Positions 22,131-29,214 of a stretch of 36,621 nucleotides of DNA are shown piece after piece. The stretch comes from a virus, in IMG/VR virus record IMGVR_UViG_3300032213_000559, positions 1 to 36,621 of that record; one strand, given 5' to 3'. Within the stretch, counting starts at the first letter, position 1, and each line of letters begins with the position of its first letter. The notes under the pieces are model-generated. The model did not search any database. It had not been told where the DNA came from and saw only the letters and a program-made list of their open reading frames with translations. The position numbers and the translations under genes are program-made.

Positions 22131-24083
22131 ATGTCTATTTTGTGGCTTGATTTCGAGACTCGCAGTCGCTGCGACCTATCATCGCGTGGAGTTTATAACT
22201 ATGCACAAGACGCCTCAACAGATGTACTTTGTATGTCATTCGCCTTTGATGACGGTGAAGTTCACACCTGGACACCCGATCAACCGTTCCCTGATTCAGT
22301 ACGAAAACACACAGGGCGCATACACGCGCACAACGCCGCTTTTGAGCGCCTTGTTTTCTGGTACGTACTGCAAATTAACTTTGACCTCGAGCAGTTCTAC
22401 TGCACCGCTACGCAAGCGCGTGCTAACTGCTTACCTGGAAGCCTCGAAGACGTCGGACGCGCGCTCAGTAGCAACATGCGAAAAGACCATCGAGGAAGCC
22501 AGCTTATCCGCGCACTTTCCATCCCTCGCCCTGATGGGTCGTTTAACAATTCGCCCGACTTAATGGCCGAGATGATCGCGTACTGCGAACAAGACGTTCG
22601 TGCTATGCGTGCCGTCTCAGAAGCCATGCGCCCACTATCAGATCAAGAGCTGGCCGACTATCACGTTAACGAGCGCATTAATGATCGCGGCGTTAAGCTC
22701 GATCTACCGTTAGCACAAGCGGCGATTAAATACGCCTCAGTCGAACTCGAAGAGATCGAGGGCATCGTTGAAGAGATCACGAAAAAAGAAATTACCTCGG
22801 TGCGCAGTCCGAAAATGAAGCAGTGGGTAATGGCTAGGATCGGCCCGCAAGCGTTGAAGCTGATGGAAACCTACAAGGATGACGAACTGAAGTACAGTAT
22901 CGATAAATCGGTTCGCGCCAATCTGCTTGCCTTGGCAAAAGAGGATAAAGATGAAACAGAAATTCCGGCCGCTGTCGCTGAAGTCATCCAGTGCGCAGAC
23001 GATCTTTGGGCGTCGTCAGTTGCGAAGTTCAGCCGCCTTTCTGGCCTTGCTGACGAAGAAGATCACCGTGTCCGTGGCGCCTTCGTCTTCGCTGGAGGAA
23101 GCGCTACGGGACGAGCTTCGTCGTATGGGGCGCAGGTTCACAACTTCACCCGAAAATGTGCCGATGACCCCGACGGAGTGCGCCACGCTATGGTACGAGG
23201 ACAGTCAATCGTCCCAAGATTTGGAAAACGGGTTACTGATGTTCTCAAGGGAATGCTCCGGCCCGCATTAATACCTGAAGCCGGTAAAGCGTTTGTCGTC
23301 TCTGATTGGTCGGCCGTTGAAGCCCGTGTAACTGCATGGGCGTCAAACGATCTACAAGCCGAAGATGTTCTAAACGTATTCCGTGATGGCCGTGACATTT
23401 ACGTTCGCGAAGCCGCCGGTATCTACCGTGTACCTGAAGACCAGATAACCAAAGACCAGCGCCAGATCGGCAAGGTCGCAATTCTATCCCTCGGCTTTGC
23501 CGGCGGCATCGGCGCCTTTGCTGCTATGGGTCGCGCTTATGGTCTGCACGTACCTGAGACGGATGCGAAGCGTATCGTTGACGCTTGGCGCCGTGCTAAC
23601 CAATGGGCAGTAGGGTATTGGGCGCAATTGGAGAGCGCCTACATGCGCGCTATGCGAAACCCAGGCCGAGAATTTAAAGCCGGTCGGGTGACGTACCTGT
23701 TTGATAAGCGCCATCTGTGGTACGCGCTACCATCCGGTCGCATTCTGTGCTATCCGTTCGCTAAACTTGAGGCCGAAGGCGTCAGTTACGTGAAAGCTGC
23801 ATGGAAACCGGCAGCCGACGCCAAAGAATGGCCAAGAGCGCGATTGTGGAAAGGTCTGGCCTGTGAGAACATAACGCAAGCGATCGCAAACGATTTGCTA
23901 CGGCATTCTTTACGCCAACTAGATGATGTCGTGCTGCATGTGCATGATGAAATCGTCTTAGAGTCCAGTACACCCGAACTGTCAGCTGCAAAACTCCGCG
24001 AAGTCATGTGTACGCCTCCCGAATGGGCGGCGGGTTTACCATTGAACGCGGAGACGGAAATCATGGCCAGATACGGCAAATAA
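22131..24083 (+). CDS. Family A DNA polymerase with 3'-5' exonuclease
   Basis: This 650-residue enzyme copies the phage genome. The start at ATG 22131 is chosen because the exonuclease domain begins at once; a longer frame open from 22026 runs over the cysteine-rich gene. Exonuclease motifs: D-F-E (7-9), HNAAFE (67-72) and YCEQD (151-155). Polymerase motifs: A, S-D-W-S-A-V-E-A-R (Asp392); B, RQIGKVAILSLGFAGG (444-459); C, H-V-H-D-E (603-607). No 5'-3' exonuclease domain is present, as in other phage Pol A enzymes. There is no clear ribosome site; translation may be coupled to the upstream micro-gene. Confidence 0.93.
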   Translation: MSILWLDFETRSRCDLSSRGVYNYAQDASTDVLCMSFAFDDGEVHTWTPDQPFPDSVRKHTGRIHAHNAAFERLVFWYVLQINFDLEQFYCTATQARANCLPGSLEDVGRALSSNMRKDHRGSQLIRALSIPRPDGSFNNSPDLMAEMIAYCEQDVRAMRAVSEAMRPLSDQELADYHVNERINDRGVKLDLPLAQAAIKYASVELEEIEGIVEEITKKEITSVRSPKMKQWVMARIGPQALKLMETYKDDELKYSIDKSVRANLLALAKEDKDETEIPAAVAEVIQCADDLWASSVAKFSRLSGLADEEDHRVRGAFVFAGGSATGRASSYGAQVHNFTRKCADDPDGVRHAMVRGQSIVPRFGKRVTDVLKGMLRPALIPEAGKAFVVSDWSAVEARVTAWASNDLQAEDVLNVFRDGRDIYVREAAGIYRVPEDQITKDQRQIGKVAILSLGFAGGIGAFAAMGRAYGLHVPETDAKRIVDAWRRANQWAVGYWAQLESAYMRAMRNPGREFKAGRVTYLFDKRHLWYALPSGRILCYPFAKLEAEGVSYVKAAWKPAADAKEWPRARLWKGLACENITQAIANDLLRHSLRQLDDVVLHVHDEIVLESSTPELSAAKLREVMCTPPEWAAGLPLNAETEIMARYGK

Positions 24084-24109
24084 AAAAAGACCGCCTGGCA
24101 GGGCGGTCT
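24082..24109 (-). terminator. Leftward-facing terminator between polymerase and primase genes
   Basis: The stem AGACCGCC (24088-24095) with GGCGGTCT (24102-24109) is perfect over 8 bp with a 6-base loop. The A7 run lies on the left side (24082-24088). Read on the reverse strand this gives a hairpin followed by T7, a classic intrinsic terminator. In the direction of the surrounding genes there is no T-run. It therefore should stop antisense transcription entering from the right, or merely stabilise the polymerase mRNA end. Confidence 0.7.
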
Positions 24110-24127
24110 CAACACAGCGGAGGATAG

Positions 24128-26407
24128 ATGTACTTTTTGGATTATCTCATGAGTTTGGCGCCAGAGGGTGAAACGGCGCTGTTTGTACGACAAAAACCAA
24201 TCCTAACTGACGGGCAATTACAGTTTCACGCTGACGGCGCAATCAAGGCCACTTGGCCATCATTTTTGCCAAACCCAAGCCTAGTTAAAGATGGTCAAGC
24301 ATGGTTCGGCAATACCGGATCGTTCATTATCGACCGGCTAGACAAGAATAAACCGTCGGCGTCTAAGCATAACGTCGAGTACGTGCTGGCGATGATGTTA
24401 GACGACATCGGCACTAAATCTAAAACCCCGCCACTGGCGCCGACGTGGATTATCGAAACGTCTGAAGGTAACTATCAGTGGGGTTACGCATTCTCAGAGC
24501 AACCGCCAAAGGCCGAGTTTTGCGCGGCCGTTAACGCATTGGCAGCTGCCGGTTATACCGACCCAGGCGCTAACAACCCAGTGCGAAATTTTAGACTACC
24601 AGGCGCTGTTAATTTCAAGCGTGGTAATTTCGTCTCGCGCTTAGTTGAATTCCACCCTGAGCGCGAATACACATTAGAACAAATTTGTTATGCCTGTGAT
24701 GTGGTTCCAGGCGAGGCGACTACCGACGGCCCGTCGGCTATCCGCTTAACCGACGACGGCAACGACGACGTAATGGCATGGTTATCCGCGCAGAATATGG
24801 TCTATTCCAAGACCAATTCCGAGGGCTGGATGGGCGTGCATTGTCCGAATGCTAGTGAGCATTCCGACGGTAATCCTGAAGCACGTTATATGCCAGCTAA
24901 CCGTGCTTTTTGCTGCTATCACGGCCACTGTCAGGGATTTGGATCGGCTGCGTTTTTGGATTGGGTAGCTGCAAACGGAGGCCCAGCTCACACACCTGGA
25001 CTGCGCGAAGAGCTGTTAGTTAAGGCGATGGACGCTGCTTTAGCTAAACTGGAGCCTACCGAGGATTTTCCTGATGCGGCCGAAATAATCATCGCTGAAT
25101 CAGATCGCAAACAGAGCGCCAGGGATGAAAAGGCCGCATGGTATGACCGTTACGCCTACGTGCAGGAGGACGACGCCTATTTCGACTTGGATACCCGCCG
25201 CGAACTGGGGCGCAGTACTTTTAACGCGCTTTATCGTCATATCGGCTGCAACTCGATACACAACAACGGCAAGATCGAAGCGTCAACCTGCTTTGATGAA
25301 AACCGAGCCGGCAAAGGCGCGCTTGCCCTCGAGGGCATAACCTACGCTGCGGGCGAGCCGGTGATCGTTAACGGCACGCATGGCAATCGGTGGGTAAACG
25401 CAAGGCCAGCCGGCAAAGCCGGAGACGTAAACCTGTGGTTAGCTCACGTTAACCGGATGATACCCATTGATTTCGAGCGCGAGCATTTTTTGAGTGCGTT
25501 AGCGTACAAAGTGCAAAACCCAAACCGGAAAATTAACCACGCGATTCTGATCGGCGGTCACCCTGGCAGCGGTAAAGATACTATGTTAGCGCCCTTCTTT
25601 TGGGCGATCGGTGGTGAATCAAAACTAAACTGCAGCCTAGTGCGCAATGAAGACCTGAATTCGCAATGGGGTTATGCGCTTGAGTGCGAAGTGATGGAAA
25701 TAGCCGAACTAAGGCAGAGCGAAGCCAAAGACCGCCGCGCATTAGAAAACGCTTTGAAGCCAATTATTGCGGCGCCTCCTGAATACCTATCAATTAATCG
25801 CAAGGGCCTACACCCTTACCAGGCGCTAAACCGAGTCTTTGTGGTGGCATTCTCAAACGAGAGGGCAGCTATCAGCATACCGTCGGATGATCGCCGGTGG
25901 TTCTGCGTTTGGTCGGACGCCGGCCGCTTGCCTGAAACCGACGCCCTGGCGCTCTGGCAATGGTATCAAACGGGCGCCGGTTTTGCGGCCGTCGCTGATT
26001 ACCTGGCTAAACTGAATGTTAGCGCGTTTAACCCAGGCGCCACGCCGCCAATGACAGAAGCAAAAGCAATTATGATTGATCAAGGGCGCAGCATGGCCGA
26101 GTCATACCTGATCGACCTAATATCGAACCGGCTGGGTGAATTCGCTTCCGGCGTGATAGCGTCGCCCTTCTTTCCGCTATGCGATCGACTAGCCGGCGGC
26201 GCCCCTTCCGGTGTGCGAGTACCGCCGGCCGCGCTATTGCATGCGTTGCGCGAATCAGGCTGGATAGACTGCGGCCGGATTAATACGCGCGAATTAACGA
26301 CTAAGCGCCAGATATACGCGGCGCCCGATATGGCCGATAAACCAAAAGCGGAATTGCGGCGCCTGGTAGAAGAGGCGCCTCAGCCTAAACTTGTCAGCGT
26401 TAAATAA
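24128..26407 (+). CDS. Primase-helicase (prim-pol plus SF3 helicase, DUF5906-like)
   Basis: This 759-residue protein combines a primase-like N-terminal half with an ATPase half. The N-terminal part has WIIETSEGNYQWGYAF and N-F-R-L-P-G-A-V-N-F-K segments typical of archaeo-eukaryotic-type primases. A cysteine/histidine cluster around residues 236-280 (VHCPNASEH, then CCYHGHCQGFG) suggests a zinc ribbon. Walker A G-H-P-G-S-G-K-D-T sits near residue 477 in an SF3-like helicase domain. It would unwind DNA and prime synthesis for the polymerase upstream. A GGAGG site precedes the start. Confidence 0.87.
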   Translation: MYFLDYLMSLAPEGETALFVRQKPILTDGQLQFHADGAIKATWPSFLPNPSLVKDGQAWFGNTGSFIIDRLDKNKPSASKHNVEYVLAMMLDDIGTKSKTPPLAPTWIIETSEGNYQWGYAFSEQPPKAEFCAAVNALAAAGYTDPGANNPVRNFRLPGAVNFKRGNFVSRLVEFHPEREYTLEQICYACDVVPGEATTDGPSAIRLTDDGNDDVMAWLSAQNMVYSKTNSEGWMGVHCPNASEHSDGNPEARYMPANRAFCCYHGHCQGFGSAAFLDWVAANGGPAHTPGLREELLVKAMDAALAKLEPTEDFPDAAEIIIAESDRKQSARDEKAAWYDRYAYVQEDDAYFDLDTRRELGRSTFNALYRHIGCNSIHNNGKIEASTCFDENRAGKGALALEGITYAAGEPVIVNGTHGNRWVNARPAGKAGDVNLWLAHVNRMIPIDFEREHFLSALAYKVQNPNRKINHAILIGGHPGSGKDTMLAPFFWAIGGESKLNCSLVRNEDLNSQWGYALECEVMEIAELRQSEAKDRRALENALKPIIAAPPEYLSINRKGLHPYQALNRVFVVAFSNERAAISIPSDDRRWFCVWSDAGRLPETDALALWQWYQTGAGFAAVADYLAKLNVSAFNPGATPPMTEAKAIMIDQGRSMAESYLIDLISNRLGEFASGVIASPFFPLCDRLAGGAPSGVRVPPAALLHALRESGWIDCGRINTRELTTKRQIYAAPDMADKPKAELRRLVEEAPQPKLVSVK

Positions 26408-26412
26408 GCGGA

Positions 26413-26441
26413 TAAAAAAAGGCCCGCTATATCAGCGGGCC
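26413..26441 (-). terminator. Terminator of the leftward accessory operon
   Basis: A perfect 8-bp stem, GGCCCGCT (26421-26428) with AGCGGGCC (26434-26441), has a 5-base loop and an A7-8 run on its left side (26413-26420). On the reverse strand it is a hairpin followed by a T-run, about 65 bases beyond the last leftward gene (stop at 26507). It also lies just past the primase stop, so it separates the convergent operons. Confidence 0.85.
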
Positions 26442-26506
26442 AAAGAGGGTATTCAATTAGCGGATTGTAGACTATAAGCGGCGCCCTAAGATAACTAAAA
26501 CCGATA

Positions 26507-26767
26507 TCAGTTTTGCGATAAGTGTGAGCATGCGAGGGCCTCAATTTCTTTGATTATCGTATCTTTTAGCAGGTCGACGACGTCAACGCCGCCCGCATAC
26601 GCATGCACTAGCCAGGCGCTACCGTTATAGCCCACGCCTCGATCTGGCGCGCTATATTCTAGGAAACAAAGTAATTGCCCTAGATCATAATCGTATTCGT
26701 AGACCTCTAAATGGTGCGGCCAATACGGCGAACGAACGTCAATCAGTGAATTTTTAAGTTTTCCCAT
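26507..26767 (-). CDS. Hypothetical protein (86 aa), last gene of accessory operon
   Basis: This 86-residue acidic, aromatic-rich protein has a VEYDYDLGQLL-type core (EVYEYDYDLGQLLCFLEYSA) and a helical C-terminus (DLLKDTIIKEIEALACSHL). It has no signal peptide or membrane segment. Its start shares a base with the stop of the 58-residue gene before it (TAATG), and the operon terminator follows its stop. Unknown function. Confidence 0.65.
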   Translation of the reverse strand: MGKLKNSLIDVRSPYWPHHLEVYEYDYDLGQLLCFLEYSAPDRGVGYNGSAWLVHAYAGGVDVVDLLKDTIIKEIEALACSHLSQN

Positions 26768-26943
26768 TATTGCGCCTCTTTGTTAGTAGATATTTCGATT
26801 GACATAAGCGCCCATTTTTTGGCCTCTTTAAACCATCCAGAATCGCGATATTTAAGCGCATTTTCTAAACAGAATTGCGCTTGTGAATTAACGTCATTAT
26901 CTAAAATTTCGCGCGCGCGAATAATCGCCTCGTAATAATTCAT
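26767..26943 (-). CDS. Hypothetical helical protein (58 aa)
   Basis: This gene fills the space between two annotated neighbours with one-base TAATG overlaps on both sides (start ATG 26943, stop 26769-26767). The 58-residue product is predicted all-helical (MNYYEAIIRAREILDN, then WFKEAKKWALMSIEI), resembling one or two TPR-like helical hairpins. The junctions on both sides strongly suggest it is translated. Function unknown. Confidence 0.75.
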   Translation of the reverse strand: MNYYEAIIRAREILDNDVNSQAQFCLENALKYRDSGWFKEAKKWALMSIEISTNKEAQ

Positions 26944-27233
26944 TAGTTCACCTCGTCCGGCAAAATTTCAAACAGTGGGATTGACGTATCGTAGACCGCG
27001 GCCCCCTCTTCATTGGCGCCGATATAATCAACCGCTTGCAACATGTTCAATTTATCAAAGGCCCGTATATAGGCCGCCGTTGACATGCTGTCGACCCATA
27101 CCGGAAATTTACGAATAGACTTAGGTTTTGCCGGTTTATAGGGTTTACGTGCGCGCTTAGTCAATTCAAGCGGATCAGTAGTGGAATTGATGTAATACGT
27201 CGTTTTATCAACTACTAGGGTTATTGTGTGCAT
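26943..27233 (-). CDS. Hypothetical protein (96 aa)
   Basis: This 96-residue protein has a beta-type N-terminus (HTITLVVDKTTYYIN) and a basic Pro/Lys-rich middle (KRARKPYKPAKPKSIRK). A helical and acidic C-terminus (LFEILPDEVN) ends it. A GAGGTG site precedes the start, and the upstream gene overlaps it by 13 bases. The basic linker could contact DNA or RNA. I recognise no family. Confidence 0.65.
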   Translation of the reverse strand: MHTITLVVDKTTYYINSTTDPLELTKRARKPYKPAKPKSIRKFPVWVDSMSTAAYIRAFDKLNMLQAVDYIGANEEGAAVYDTSIPLFEILPDEVN

Positions 27234-27370
27234 GTGTCCACCTCGTATAAATAGGTTTTTAGTAGTGCAATCGCTTTTTCGGCGCTTGCCAGGCCCTGAT
27301 CAGAATCGGGGTTTTCAACGGCGTCGATCACGGCCACAAGGGCCGCTTCGATTAATTCTCTATATGTCAT
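27221..27370 (-). CDS. Hypothetical helical protein (49 aa)
   Basis: A 49-residue frame runs from ATG 27370, preceded by AGGGGA, to TAA 27223-27221, overlapping the next gene's start by 13 bases. The product is acidic and all-helical (MTYRELIEAALVAVIDAVEN, then an AEKAIALLKTYL helix), like the 58-residue gene further down the operon. Good ribosome site and overlap support it. Function unknown. Confidence 0.7.
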   Translation of the reverse strand: MTYRELIEAALVAVIDAVENPDSDQGLASAEKAIALLKTYLYEVDTCTQ

Positions 27371-27383
27371 AATTTCCCCTTGA

Positions 27384-27611
27384 TTAAATTGTGCAACATC
27401 CGCAGCATGGTGCGTCGATGCACCGGCCGCGCGCGTTGCGGTAAAACGTTTTAGGACCCTGGTCGCCGATTAGAGTTATGGCATTAACGCCGGCCGCTGC
27501 CCGTTTAAGCAAAACGGCGCCCGCTTTCGACCATTGGATCAAATCGCCCGTTAATATGCGTGCGCCGGTTTTCTTACAATAGCCTGGAAATTTCGCTGTT
27601 ATGGTTTTCAT
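27384..27611 (-). CDS. Small protein with zinc-knuckle-like start and Cys-rich tail
   Basis: This 75-residue protein begins KTITAKFPGYCKKTGARILTGD, resembling small zinc-finger-like domains in which a Cys pair precedes G-x-x-I-x-x-G-D. It ends in a cysteine cluster (CIDAPCCGCC). Five of six cysteines are within the last 12 residues, suggesting a metal site together with Cys12. The ATG follows the TAA of the GP88-like gene with no gap. Unknown role in the accessory operon. Confidence 0.7.
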   Translation of the reverse strand: MKTITAKFPGYCKKTGARILTGDLIQWSKAGAVLLKRAAAGVNAITLIGDQGPKTFYRNARGRCIDAPCCGCCTI

Positions 27612-28256
27612 TTACGCCGCCTTTTTTAACATAATTACTTTATTCATTTTGCGGCCGTGCGCTGGGTATGCAATTACTTTGACGCGCTTGTCATAGCACG
27701 CGCGGCATGGCCCACATTGGCCATTGTTATCATAAGCGCCGCACAATTTCGTGCCACGTTTAACCTGGTCGGGCGCCGGAATTATCACGCTACCATGTAG
27801 GCCCTTGGTATATTCGCCCGTGACGCTATCAGATGAAAAGCGCACGCATACATTCTTAAGCGCTTGCATTTCGGCCAAAACCATACGAAATTTCGGGAAC
27901 TTATGCATGCGCGTTGGGAGCCAGTGCTTGACCCACGGCGTGCGCTTCATTACCTCGAGAATCTTTTCGGCCAGGGCCAGCGTGTACATGTCACCGCTAT
28001 CGAACCAACGAAAATAATCGTCTTTTTCTAATTCGGCGACCATGTCATCCGACCATGCCAGGCGCTGCCAGTCCTTTTTATTGTGCGCCCGTGAATTTTT
28101 TACGACGGGAAAATTATAGTTCCCTTCAGTAGCGTAACAGCCAGTGCACGCGTCAACTAGTACGCCAGGCGCCGCAAGGGACCCTGGACAAGTGTCAAGC
28201 GCCTCGAGGGACCAGCTACGCACGCCGTCTAGTTTTGAAGTAACTGAAATTTTCAT
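27612..28256 (-). CDS. GP88-family protein, cysteine-rich
   Basis: This 214-residue protein is taken from ATG 28256, which has GGAGG 7 bases upstream; a longer frame to 28298 lacks a site. It has T-C-P-G-S (Cys23), the A-C-T-G-C-Y-A motif (Cys37, Cys40) followed by G-N-Y-N-F, and a C-terminal run of four cysteines (GQCGPCRACYDK region plus KLCGAY). This pattern matches the Gp88-type family of mycobacteriophage and other phage proteins as I recall it. The clustered cysteines suggest a metal or Fe-S site. Biochemical function is unknown. Confidence 0.8.
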   Translation of the reverse strand: MKISVTSKLDGVRSWSLEALDTCPGSLAAPGVLVDACTGCYATEGNYNFPVVKNSRAHNKKDWQRLAWSDDMVAELEKDDYFRWFDSGDMYTLALAEKILEVMKRTPWVKHWLPTRMHKFPKFRMVLAEMQALKNVCVRFSSDSVTGEYTKGLHGSVIIPAPDQVKRGTKLCGAYDNNGQCGPCRACYDKRVKVIAYPAHGRKMNKVIMLKKAA

Positions 28257-28258
28257 TG

Positions 28259-28414
28259 TTACGCCTCCGCTATCGAATAGACAAAAGCGGCGCAGCATAC
28301 GGCGCCGCCGATTAATACTTCAGTTAAATTGAAAATGTTTTCAGCGGCGCCGATAAACAATAGTCCGAATCCAACGCCGGCAAGTGCGGCCGCGATTAAG
28401 TTTAATTTTTTCAT
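28259..28414 (-). CDS. Tiny two-helix membrane protein (51 aa)
   Basis: A 51-residue frame starts at ATG 28414 with GAGGTGA upstream and stops at TAA 28261-28259, two bases before the GP88-family start. The product has two hydrophobic helices (about 4-22, LNLIAAALAGVGFGLLFIG, and about 33-48, VLIGGAVCCAAFVYSI) joined by a short acidic loop, with a basic N-terminus (MKK). It is probably an inner-membrane hairpin. Holin-like in shape but placed in an early accessory operon, so a membrane-acting anti-host role is possible. This is inference. Confidence 0.75.
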   Translation of the reverse strand: MKKLNLIAAALAGVGFGLLFIGAAENIFNLTEVLIGGAVCCAAFVYSIAEA

Positions 28415-28433
28415 AATGTCACCTCGGTTTATT

Positions 28434-28451
28434 GGCCGGCTTTCGCCGGCC
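28434..28451. other. Stable hairpin between first two genes of the accessory operon
   Basis: A perfect 7-bp stem, GGCCGGC (28434-28440) with GCCGGCC (28445-28451), has a 4-base loop that reads GAAA on the transcribed reverse strand, a GNRA tetraloop. No T-run follows in the transcribed direction, so it is more likely an mRNA-stabilising or processing element than a terminator. Confidence 0.6.
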
Positions 28452-28459
28452 GTTTTGAT

Positions 28460-28624
28460 TTAATAGTTCCAGGCTTTCGCGTTGTATTCTTTCGCAATGC
28501 GCTTCGCGTCGACCTTACTTGGTACGTTGTATTCAATCACTACGTGCTCGGCTGTTATCTCGGCGCTGCGCGAAATAATCAGGTTCCAGGTTTTGTTTTT
28601 GCCTTTGTAGATATGTGCGTACAT
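28460..28624 (-). CDS. Hypothetical protein (54 aa), first gene of accessory operon
   Basis: A 54-residue frame starts at ATG 28624 with AAGGG upstream and stops at TAA 28462-28460. The product is basic with an alpha-beta pattern (NLIISRSAEITAEHVVIEY, then KVDAKRIAKEYNAKAWNY). It has no Cys, signal peptide or membrane segment. It follows a perfect consensus promoter after a 5' leader of about 50 bases, so it should be among the most highly expressed early genes. Function unknown; the first genes of such operons often act on the host. Confidence 0.75.
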   Translation of the reverse strand: MYAHIYKGKNKTWNLIISRSAEITAEHVVIEYNVPSKVDAKRIAKEYNAKAWNY

Positions 28625-28682
28625 GATTTTTAACCCTTAATAAAATTTAGTTTTATGGCCGCTTTGTTGCTGCGGTGAACGT

Positions 28683-28710
28683 ATTATAAAACATTCTTTT
28701 ATTCTGTCAA
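28683..28710 (-). promoter_or_regulatory. Consensus sigma-70 promoter for the leftward accessory operon
   Basis: On the reverse strand TTGACA (28710-28705) and TATAAT (28688-28683) are separated by 16 bases; both hexamers are perfect. Transcription should start near 28676 and read the accessory genes leftward to the terminator at 26441-26413. It is the strongest-looking promoter in the window. A repeat field begins 36 bases upstream of the -35 box. Confidence 0.9.
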
Positions 28711-28745
28711 ACATTATTTTATATACCCCTACAAGTTAGTGGGTC

Positions 28746-28992
28746 TTGACAGTCATTGACAGTCATTGTGCACGTCATCCGGCAAAGGGCATAAAAGCGC
28801 TGAGATACCGCGCAAACACTGGGTTTTTTGCCTTATGCACGTCAGACAGTCATCAAAAATCACAAGTCACAAATTATCTTATACAGTACTGTATATCCGT
28901 ACATGTATATGTACAGGCCACGCTAGAAAGTACTGTACAAAAGGGGTCGAGCAATTCAAAATCGACTGTCCGATGACGTGCATGACGTGCAT
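28746..28992. repeat. Iteron/operator-like repeat field
   Basis: This intergenic stretch holds two related 9-base words. GACAGTCAT occurs at 28748, 28758 and 28845; the first two lie within a tandem TTGACAGTCA repeat of 10-base period. GCACGTCA(T) occurs forward at 28770 and 28837 and reverse as the tandem ATGACGTGC at 28973 and 28982. All share the core GTCA(T), giving seven sites in about 245 bases. Between them lie palindromes at 28880-28938. The field sits between the consensus leftward promoter and the small DNA-binding gene at 28999, whose start region it touches. Confidence 0.75.
28880..28938. repeat. Cluster of GTAC-centred palindromes
   Basis: Three palindromic elements follow each other: a perfect 16-base palindrome TATACAGTACTGTATA (28880-28895), an inverted repeat GTACAT-GTAT-ATGTAC (28899-28914), and GTAC-T-GTAC (28930-28938). 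The junction CTGT-N8-ACAT (28889-28904) resembles, one base off, the CTGT-N8-ACAG form of enterobacterial LexA boxes. They are probable binding sites for a dimeric repressor or replication protein. Confidence 0.55.
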
Positions 28993-28998
28993 ACTACT

Positions 28999-29214
28999 AT
29001 GACAACTAATAAGGCTGGAAGGCCCGCTTCAATCCGTACACGTAATTTCAAGCGCCGATTATCGGATAGCGACGCCGCTATTTTGGCCGCCGCCGGCGCC
29101 GGCGATATATCCCAGGGTTTTCATAATCTGTTATCTATATATCAACTTTTATATTCGCACGGCGTGAAAACAATTGACGACGTCGTTATAGTTTTTAGTA
29201 ATCGTCCCAAATAA
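28999..29214 (+). CDS. Small probable DNA-binding protein (ribbon-helix-helix-like)
   Basis: This 71-residue basic protein is taken from ATG 28999; an in-frame GTG at 28978 is a weaker alternative, and neither has a clear ribosome site. The order basic arm (NKAGRPASIRTRNFKR), short strand (RRLSDSDAAIL) and two helices (AGAGDISQGFHNLLSIYQLL) resembles ribbon-helix-helix repressors and CopG-like proteins. Lying between two fields of repeats and facing the consensus leftward promoter, it may regulate that promoter. The fold assignment is by eye. Confidence 0.55.
   Translation: MTTNKAGRPASIRTRNFKRRLSDSDAAILAAAGAGDISQGFHNLLSIYQLLYSHGVKTIDDVVIVFSNRPK

Noticed and set aside
28746-28761. Two TTGACA hexamers read as -35 boxes for rightward transcription
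   Set aside because: No acceptable -10 box lies 15-19 bases downstream of either; they are better explained as part of the 10-base tandem repeat.
28746-29002. Overlapping 76- and 78-codon frames in the repeat field
   Set aside because: They are built over direct repeats and palindromes, have no ribosome site and a composition unlike phage proteins. Only the final ATGA junction with 28999 is suggestive.
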